Shown: piece by piece, positions 6,768-10,457 of the stretch
Layout of the letters: every line of letters starts with the position of its first letter
Numbering within the stretch: the first letter of the stretch is position 1
Origin: Desulfuromonadaceae bacterium UBA6124
GTDB lineage: Bacteria; Desulfobacterota; Desulfuromonadia; Desulfuromonadales; Trichloromonadaceae
Direction: 5' to 3'
Assembly: GCA_002423365.1 (NCBI GenBank)
Contig: DIVU01000164.1
Span: 1-10,457 of the forward strand
DNA length: 10,457 nt
Position numbers and translations under genes: made by a program
The notes under the pieces: generated by a model
The model's database searches: none
What the model was told of the DNA's origin: nothing
Seen by the model: only the letters and a program-made list of their open reading frames with translations

Positions 6768-7913
6768 ATGCCCATGGATGTCTTCATCACCGATCTCGCC
6801 GCCTTCCTCCCCAACGCCCCGGTGGACAACGACCGGATAGAGGAGGTTCTCGGGATGGTGGGGCAGCTGCCCTCCCGCACCCGGCGCATCATTCTGCGCA
6901 ACAACAAGATCGAGCGCCGCCATTACGCCATCGACCCGGCGACCGGCGCTACCACCCACAGCAACGCCGAACTGACCGCCGAGGCAATCCGCCGCCTGCG
7001 CCCCTATCCCGGCTTCACCCCGGCGGCTATCCGCTGCCTGGCCTGCGGCACCTCCTCCCCCGACCAGACCAAGCCCGGTCACGCCTCCATGGTCCACGGC
7101 GAACTCGCCACCGCCCCCTGCGAGGTGGTGAGCACCGCCGGGGTCTGCGTCGCCGGCATGACCGCCCTCAAATACGCCTGGATGAATGTCGCCGCCGGGC
7201 TGGCGGAAAACGCCGTCGCCACCGGCTCGGAGCTCTCCTCCACCTACCTGCGCGCCCAACTCTGTGGCAACGGGCCGACCGACGCCGACCTGGAAAAGCA
7301 GCCCCAGCTTGCCTTCGACGCCGACTTTCTGCGCTGGATGCTTTCCGACGGCGCCGGCGCCGCCTTCCTCACCGCCACTCCCCCCGAAGGCCGCCCGGCG
7401 CTGAAAATCGAATGGATCGAGATCGTCTCCTTCGCCCATCAGTTCCCGGCCTGCATGTACTCGGGGGCGGTGAAGAACGCCGACGGCAGCCTCACCGGCT
7501 GGCGCGAGTTTCCCCCCGACGAAGCCGTCCGCCGCCACGTCATGCACGTCAAGCAGGACGTCAAGCTGCTCAACAGCGAGATCGTCCCGACCTCGGTGGA
7601 TCGCACCCTGCCGCCGCTCATCGAAAAATACGGCCTGCGTCCGGAACAGATCGACTGGTTCCTCCCCCACTATTCTTCTAACTACTTCCGCCGGCCGATT
7701 CACGACCACCTGGAAGCCATCGGCTTCCCCATCCCCTTCGAGCGCTGGTTCAGCAACCTGGCGACCCGGGGAAACACCGGCTCCGCCTCCATCTACCTGA
7801 TGCTCGAAGAGCTCTTCCATTCCGACCGCCTCAAACGCGGCGAGCGCCTGCTGCTCTTCGTCCCCGAAAGCGGACGTTTCACCATCAACTACGCCCTGCT
7901 CACCGTCGTCTAA
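6768..7913 (+). CDS. Beta-ketoacyl-ACP synthase III-like (thiolase-fold) enzyme
   Basis: A 381-residue thiolase-fold condensing enzyme. The FabH-type triad is intact: Cys127 in VSTAGVCVAGM (121-131), His301 in WFLPHYSSNYF (297-307) and Asn336 in LATRGNTGSASIY (331-343). Such enzymes join an acyl starter (CoA- or ACP-bound) to malonyl-ACP with loss of CO2. It is longer than housekeeping FabH (about 320), with more sequence between Cys and His, and the LPHYSS motif resembles secondary-metabolism members such as DarB/StlD-type dialkylresorcinol enzymes (from memory, unverified). Start: the reading frame stays open upstream through the radical SAM gene, but ATG 6768 (or 6774, both within MPMDVF) gives the correct N-terminus. 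The nearest Shine-Dalgarno-like GAGG (6748-6751) is rather far, so coupling to the upstream gene is likely. A strong terminator follows at once. Confidence 0.9.
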   Translation: MPMDVFITDLAAFLPNAPVDNDRIEEVLGMVGQLPSRTRRIILRNNKIERRHYAIDPATGATTHSNAELTAEAIRRLRPYPGFTPAAIRCLACGTSSPDQTKPGHASMVHGELATAPCEVVSTAGVCVAGMTALKYAWMNVAAGLAENAVATGSELSSTYLRAQLCGNGPTDADLEKQPQLAFDADFLRWMLSDGAGAAFLTATPPEGRPALKIEWIEIVSFAHQFPACMYSGAVKNADGSLTGWREFPPDEAVRRHVMHVKQDVKLLNSEIVPTSVDRTLPPLIEKYGLRPEQIDWFLPHYSSNYFRRPIHDHLEAIGFPIPFERWFSNLATRGNTGSASIYLMLEELFHSDRLKRGERLLLFVPESGRFTINYALLTVV

Positions 7914-7952
7914 AAAAAAACGGGGCACGGCCTCGCGCCATGCCCCGTTTTT
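7912..7952. terminator. Bidirectional intrinsic terminator between converging units
   Basis: The hairpin CGGGGCACGGC / GCCATGCCCCG (7921-7931 and 7937-7947) has ten pairs, one A-C mismatch and a 5-nt loop. A run of nine A (7912-7920) precedes it and five T (7948-7952) follow, so it has a T-tract on either strand. It starts inside the TAA stop of the KAS III-like gene and lies 16 bp past the stop of the minus-strand exported-protein gene, ending both transcripts. Confidence 0.9.
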
Positions 7953-7968
7953 GTCTGCGAATTCACCG

Positions 7969-8457
7969 CTAGCGGTGCGGACCTTTATCCTTATCCTTCC
8001 CTTTGCCTTTGTCCCCCTTGCCAGGATCCGCCCCTTTCCCCCCGTCGCGGCCATAATCGCCGGTTCGGCGGTCGGGGTTCCAGCCGAGGTCGCCGCGCTT
8101 GAGGGCGTGGAAATCGGCCGAGCCGGGCTTGATGCCGAGGCTCTGGGCGAGCGCCCCCCAGCCTTGGCCTTTGCGCGCCTGGTATTCCCGCAGAACGACG
8201 TCAAGGGGCTGCCGTGTCCGGTTGCTCAGCCACAGAGCGAGGGCGGCGTCGCCGTGGCGGGAGACGGTGCGCAGCACCAGGTCGATTTCGGGGCCGGAAG
8301 CGCCGAAATGGGCGCCGAGGTCGGCCCGGAAGCGCCCCAGGTCGGCGCTCGCATAGGCGGTGAGACGGTTGAGATAGGCGTCCATGTCGGCGGAGGCCAC
8401 ACCGGCACCGAGGATGAACAGCATCAGGGCAATCAACAACAGGGTTCGTAACATCAT
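7969..8457 (-). CDS. Secreted protein of unknown function with Gly/Lys/Asp-rich tail
   Basis: A 162-residue protein. Residues 1-23 form a Sec signal peptide (hydrophobic LLLIALMLFILGAGV, likely cleavage after ASA), so it is probably periplasmic or secreted. The mature part is mostly helical: an amphipathic segment (24-75), then PLDVVLREYQARKGQGW (84-100) and SLGIKPGSADFHALKRGD (106-123), the most motif-like stretch. From about 130 the tail is nearly all Gly, Lys, Asp and Arg (GKGDKGKGKDKDKG, 146-159) and likely disordered. I do not recognise a named family, though similar helical proteins with charged tails seem familiar from Geobacter-type genomes (memory only). ATG at 8457 or 8454; AAGGAG lies just upstream. 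It follows the DUF4410 lipoprotein gene by 29 bp and is the last gene before the shared terminator. Confidence 0.75.
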   Translation of the reverse strand: MMLRTLLLIALMLFILGAGVASADMDAYLNRLTAYASADLGRFRADLGAHFGASGPEIDLVLRTVSRHGDAALALWLSNRTRQPLDVVLREYQARKGQGWGALAQSLGIKPGSADFHALKRGDLGWNPDRRTGDYGRDGGKGADPGKGDKGKGKDKDKGPHR

Positions 8458-8486
8458 GCGAATTCTCCTTGGTCTGGACGTTTGCG

Positions 8487-9023
8487 TTAGCCCCGCCCGC
8501 CGGATTCGGCGAGCTTGCCGGAGACGGCGTCGACCATCTGCTGATTGAGCTTCTGCACCACCTGATACCAGTCGATGCTGGAACCGACGCCGTGGTCTTC
8601 AGCGAGGAGGGGTTGCGGTCCGGCCCCGTACAGCTCGTAATGGGTGTCGAGAGAAGTGGCGCCGGCGCCGAAGCCGACGACGATGCGCGCCGCCTTGCTG
8701 CCGGCTCGATAAGTGACAATGCGCACACTCAGCAGATACTCGCCGTTCGCCCCGGAAAACTCCCCGCGACTGCCGATCAGCCGCGCCTGATAGCCGGCCT
8801 TGCGCAGCATGCGCAACAGATCCTGTTCCATCCAGGCGCCGACCTGATTGTATTGGTTGGCCCGATCCGGGTCGAGATCCGGGGTGACGCCGCGGTCGGA
8901 AAGGACGGCGATGGCGTAGCCGCCGCCTCCGGCGCGGGTCGGCGCCTTGACCTTGGGACTCGGGACGCAACCGACCAGCAACATCACCAGCAAAAGCACC
9001 CCTCCCTGCAACAGCTTCCTCAT
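8487..9023 (-). CDS. DUF4410-type outer-membrane lipoprotein
   Basis: A 178-residue lipoprotein. The signal peptide ends in the lipobox LVGC, with Cys19 as the acylated residue; the next residue is Val, not Asp, so outer-membrane sorting is expected. The mature part has an alternating alpha/beta pattern including MEQDLLRMLRKAGYQA (65-80) and the GFGAG motif (117-121) followed by a strand with LDTHYEL, a signature I associate with DUF4410. The family has no known reaction. Start: the frame is open to 9215, but ATG 9023 gives a proper signal peptide and has AAAGGAG seven bases upstream, whereas the longer form would overlap the ACP gene. It lies 44 bp after the ACP stop and 29 bp before the secreted-protein gene, so all are likely in one operon, perhaps for product handling in the envelope (inference). 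Confidence 0.8.
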   Translation of the reverse strand: MRKLLQGGVLLLVMLLVGCVPSPKVKAPTRAGGGGYAIAVLSDRGVTPDLDPDRANQYNQVGAWMEQDLLRMLRKAGYQARLIGSRGEFSGANGEYLLSVRIVTYRAGSKAARIVVGFGAGATSLDTHYELYGAGPQPLLAEDHGVGSSIDWYQVVQKLNQQMVDAVSGKLAESGGRG

Positions 9024-9030
9024 GCTCAAG

Positions 9031-9037
9031 CTCCTTT
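9031..9037 (-). promoter_or_regulatory. Shine-Dalgarno that fixes the lipoprotein start
   Basis: AAAGGAG on the minus strand sits seven bases before ATG 9023, supporting this start over the longer in-frame extension to 9215. Confidence 0.7.
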
Positions 9038-9067
9038 CCCATGCAATCCGGTTGACGATAAGGGCCT

Positions 9068-9340
9068 TTAGCCCCGTTCCTTGCGAATGAACTCGGCCAG
9101 GGTGTGCAACGAGGCGAGCACCTCGCGGCTCGTTTCCTGGCCGCCGATGCGTACCTCGTAGGCCTTCTGCACCGCCACCACGATCTCCACCGCGTCGAGA
9201 GAATCGAGCCCCCAAGGGGAATCGGGGCCGATCAGCGGGGCGTCGGGAAAGACCTCTTCCGGCGCGTCGGGGATGTTGCAGCTATCGACGATCAGGTCGC
9301 GCAGCTCCCGTTCGAGGTTGTCGGTAGACAAAACTTCCAT
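9068..9340 (-). CDS. Dedicated acyl carrier protein
   Basis: A 90-residue acyl carrier protein with the 4'-phosphopantetheine attachment motif GLDSLDAVE (44-52); Ser47 is the modified residue. It carries acyl intermediates as thioesters for condensing enzymes. Helix I is about 7-21 (DNLERELRDLIVDSC) and helix II starts at the DSL motif. The stretch before it (DAPLIGPDSPWG, 33-44) is like stand-alone ACPs of aryl polyene or other specialised lipid loci and unlike fatty-acid AcpP. Start: TTG 9355, ATG 9352 and ATG 9340 are in frame; only 9340 has a well-placed GGAG (9350-9347, six bases away), so I chose it. The gene follows the ABC permease by 32 bp and precedes the lipoprotein gene. It is a natural partner for the KAS III-like enzyme on the other strand (inference). 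Confidence 0.9.
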   Translation of the reverse strand: MEVLSTDNLERELRDLIVDSCNIPDAPEEVFPDAPLIGPDSPWGLDSLDAVEIVVAVQKAYEVRIGGQETSREVLASLHTLAEFIRKERG

Positions 9341-9346
9341 ACGTTT

Positions 9347-9350
9347 CTCC
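9347..9350 (-). promoter_or_regulatory. Shine-Dalgarno that decides the ACP start
   Basis: GGAG on the minus strand sits six bases before ATG 9340. The earlier in-frame ATG (9352) and TTG (9355) have no purine-rich site at the right distance. Confidence 0.6.
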
Positions 9351-9372
9351 ATCAAATCATCACGATTGAAGA

Positions 9373-10457
9373 TCAGCGCCCGCCGCTGCGGCGCCGGGCG
9401 AAAACGAGCCAGGCCAGACCCAGGCAGACAGCGGCGAAAAGCAGCAGTGACGCCAACTGGGGGACAATCCGCGCCAGGTCGCCGTGGCGGACAAAGAGTT
9501 CGATAAAACCCTCCAGCCCCCAGGCCAGTGGCGACAGGGCGCTCAAGGACTGCATCGCCGGGGGCATGGCGTAGACCGGCACCATGATGCCGCCGAGGGC
9601 CGCCGCCAGCACGATCGAGACCGGGCCGAGCATGGCCGCCTGCTCGTAACTGCGCACCAGGGTGCCGATAAGGATGCCGTAGCCGGTGGCCGCCAGGGCG
9701 CAGGCCAGGATCAGCAGGATCAGGGCCGGAAGATCGCCGCCGAACTGCAGGATCGGGGTGCCGAAACGGGGGAGGAGCAACCGTCCGACCAGCAGCATGA
9801 CCAACGCCTGAGCGCAGCCGACAAGCACATAGGCGGCGAGCTTACCGCCGAGCAGGGGGAGGCCGGAAACGGGGAGGCTCAACAGCCGTTGCAGGGTTCC
9901 TTCCTGACGTTCACGCAGCAGCGCCCCGGAAAGCGGGACGACGATGAAGAACATGCCGAACAAGGTCCAGGCGGGGACGTTCTGTTGCACCGAGTCGGGC
10001 TGGGCAATGATTTTTCCGGCGGCGATTTCCGCGCGCACCGCCAGCAGTTCCCGGTCCTGCCAGGCAAAGGTGACGGCGGGGGGCGCCGGCGCGCCGGGCA
10101 GGTTCCGATAGGGGCCGAGAGCTTTTCCCACCTGCTCGGCCACCTGACGGGGCAGCACTTCCCCCAGTTGTCGCCCTTTTTCCGCAACCTCCAGGCTGAG
10201 GGCCGCCCGCTGCAGGGCATTGATTAGGGTGGCGCGAAAGGCTCCCTGCACCGCCGGGTCGAAATAGACGGCCAACTCCAGGGGATTCCCGTCATCCTCG
10301 GGCGATTCATTCGCGGCGAAGGCACGCCGGGCGAGGGCTTCGGCGCGCCGCTCCAGTTCTTCGCCAAGTCCGGCGGGGATCACCAGGGCAAAGGGATAGT
10401 CGCCGGCGGCGACCCGGCGGCGGGCCTCGGCCTCGCCTTCGGCGTCCCCTGCCGCTT
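9373..10457 (-). CDS. ABC-2 type transporter permease, N-terminus beyond window
   Basis: C-terminal 360 residues of an ABC-2 family permease (ABC2_membrane_3 layout); the frame stays open to the right edge, so the first membrane segment and the true start lie outside. The window part opens with a soluble domain holding FALVIPAGLGEELERR (10404-10357), typical of the extracytoplasmic domain after the first helix. The membrane part follows: WTLFGMFFIVVPLSGALL (about 9980-9925), the helix near 9870-9780, ALILLILACALAATGYGILI (about 9735-9676), IVLAAALGGIMVPVYA (about 9615-9570), a shorter segment near 9540-9490 and LASLLLFAAVCLGLAWLVFA (about 9459-9400). A GTG at 10383 is an internal start candidate but would remove conserved sequence. 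Such permeases pair with an ATPase, expected upstream outside the window. The substrate may be a lipid-like product or another exported molecule; the downstream ACP suggests the former (inference). Confidence 0.88.
   Translation of the reverse strand, partial: AAGDAEGEAEARRRVAAGDYPFALVIPAGLGEELERRAEALARRAFAANESPEDDGNPLELAVYFDPAVQGAFRATLINALQRAALSLEVAEKGRQLGEVLPRQVAEQVGKALGPYRNLPGAPAPPAVTFAWQDRELLAVRAEIAAGKIIAQPDSVQQNVPAWTLFGMFFIVVPLSGALLRERQEGTLQRLLSLPVSGLPLLGGKLAAYVLVGCAQALVMLLVGRLLLPRFGTPILQFGGDLPALILLILACALAATGYGILIGTLVRSYEQAAMLGPVSIVLAAALGGIMVPVYAMPPAMQSLSALSPLAWGLEGFIELFVRHGDLARIVPQLASLLLFAAVCLGLAWLVFARRRSGGR

Noticed and set aside
6729..8204. Minus-strand frame of 491 codons opposite the KAS III-like gene
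   Set aside because: Gly-rich shadow that crosses the strong terminator and overlaps the exported-protein gene.
9024..9215. Upstream extension of the lipoprotein frame to 9215
   Set aside because: It would bury the lipobox and overlap the ACP gene; ATG 9023 has a good Shine-Dalgarno.
9484..10227. Plus-strand frame of 247 codons opposite the ABC permease
   Set aside because: Gln/Gly/Asp-rich shadow; the minus strand has clear membrane helices.

Overview
The window looks like chromosomal DNA from a GC-rich Gram-negative bacterium. The style suggests the Desulfuromonadales/Geobacterales group (Desulfobacterota). This rests on high GC, a long DUF748 (AsmA-like) envelope protein with DUF748 repeats, an acyl-CoA carboxylase gene next to a small ABM-domain gene, and an outer-membrane-type DUF4410 lipoprotein. 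The placement is inference; no rRNA or other marker gene is present.

Left part, minus strand: an ABM-domain protein (854-567) reads into the 5' part of a carboxyltransferase gene of the propionyl-CoA carboxylase / methylmalonyl-CoA decarboxylase type, which runs off the left edge. To its right is a two-gene minus-strand unit (5211-1016): a YmdB-like macrodomain O-acetyl-ADP-ribose deacetylase whose stop codon overlaps the ATG of a 1217-residue DUF748 protein (ATGA overlap). Between the two units (855-1015) lie inverted repeats that share an arm and could fold in two exclusive ways.

Middle, plus strand: after a 255-bp divergent intergenic region, a cobalamin-domain radical SAM protein (5467-6762) is followed 5 bp later by a beta-ketoacyl-ACP synthase III-like enzyme (6768-7913) with an intact Cys-His-Asn triad. 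A hairpin flanked by an A-tract and a T-tract (7912-7952) ends this unit and the converging one.

Right part, minus strand (right edge to 7969): an ABC-2 type permease (N-terminus outside the window), a dedicated acyl carrier protein, a DUF4410 lipoprotein and a secreted protein with a charged Gly/Lys/Asp tail. Gaps are 29-44 bp and the lower three genes each have a Shine-Dalgarno sequence, so an operon is likely.

The two converging units together (radical SAM + KAS III-like enzyme; ACP + ABC exporter + envelope proteins) look like one edge of a locus that makes an ACP-bound acyl or polyketide-like product and exports or installs it in the envelope. This is the most interesting part of the window. 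The product cannot be read from the sequence, and the rest of the cluster should lie to the right of the window. No tRNA, rRNA, CRISPR array, insertion sequence or phage gene was seen.
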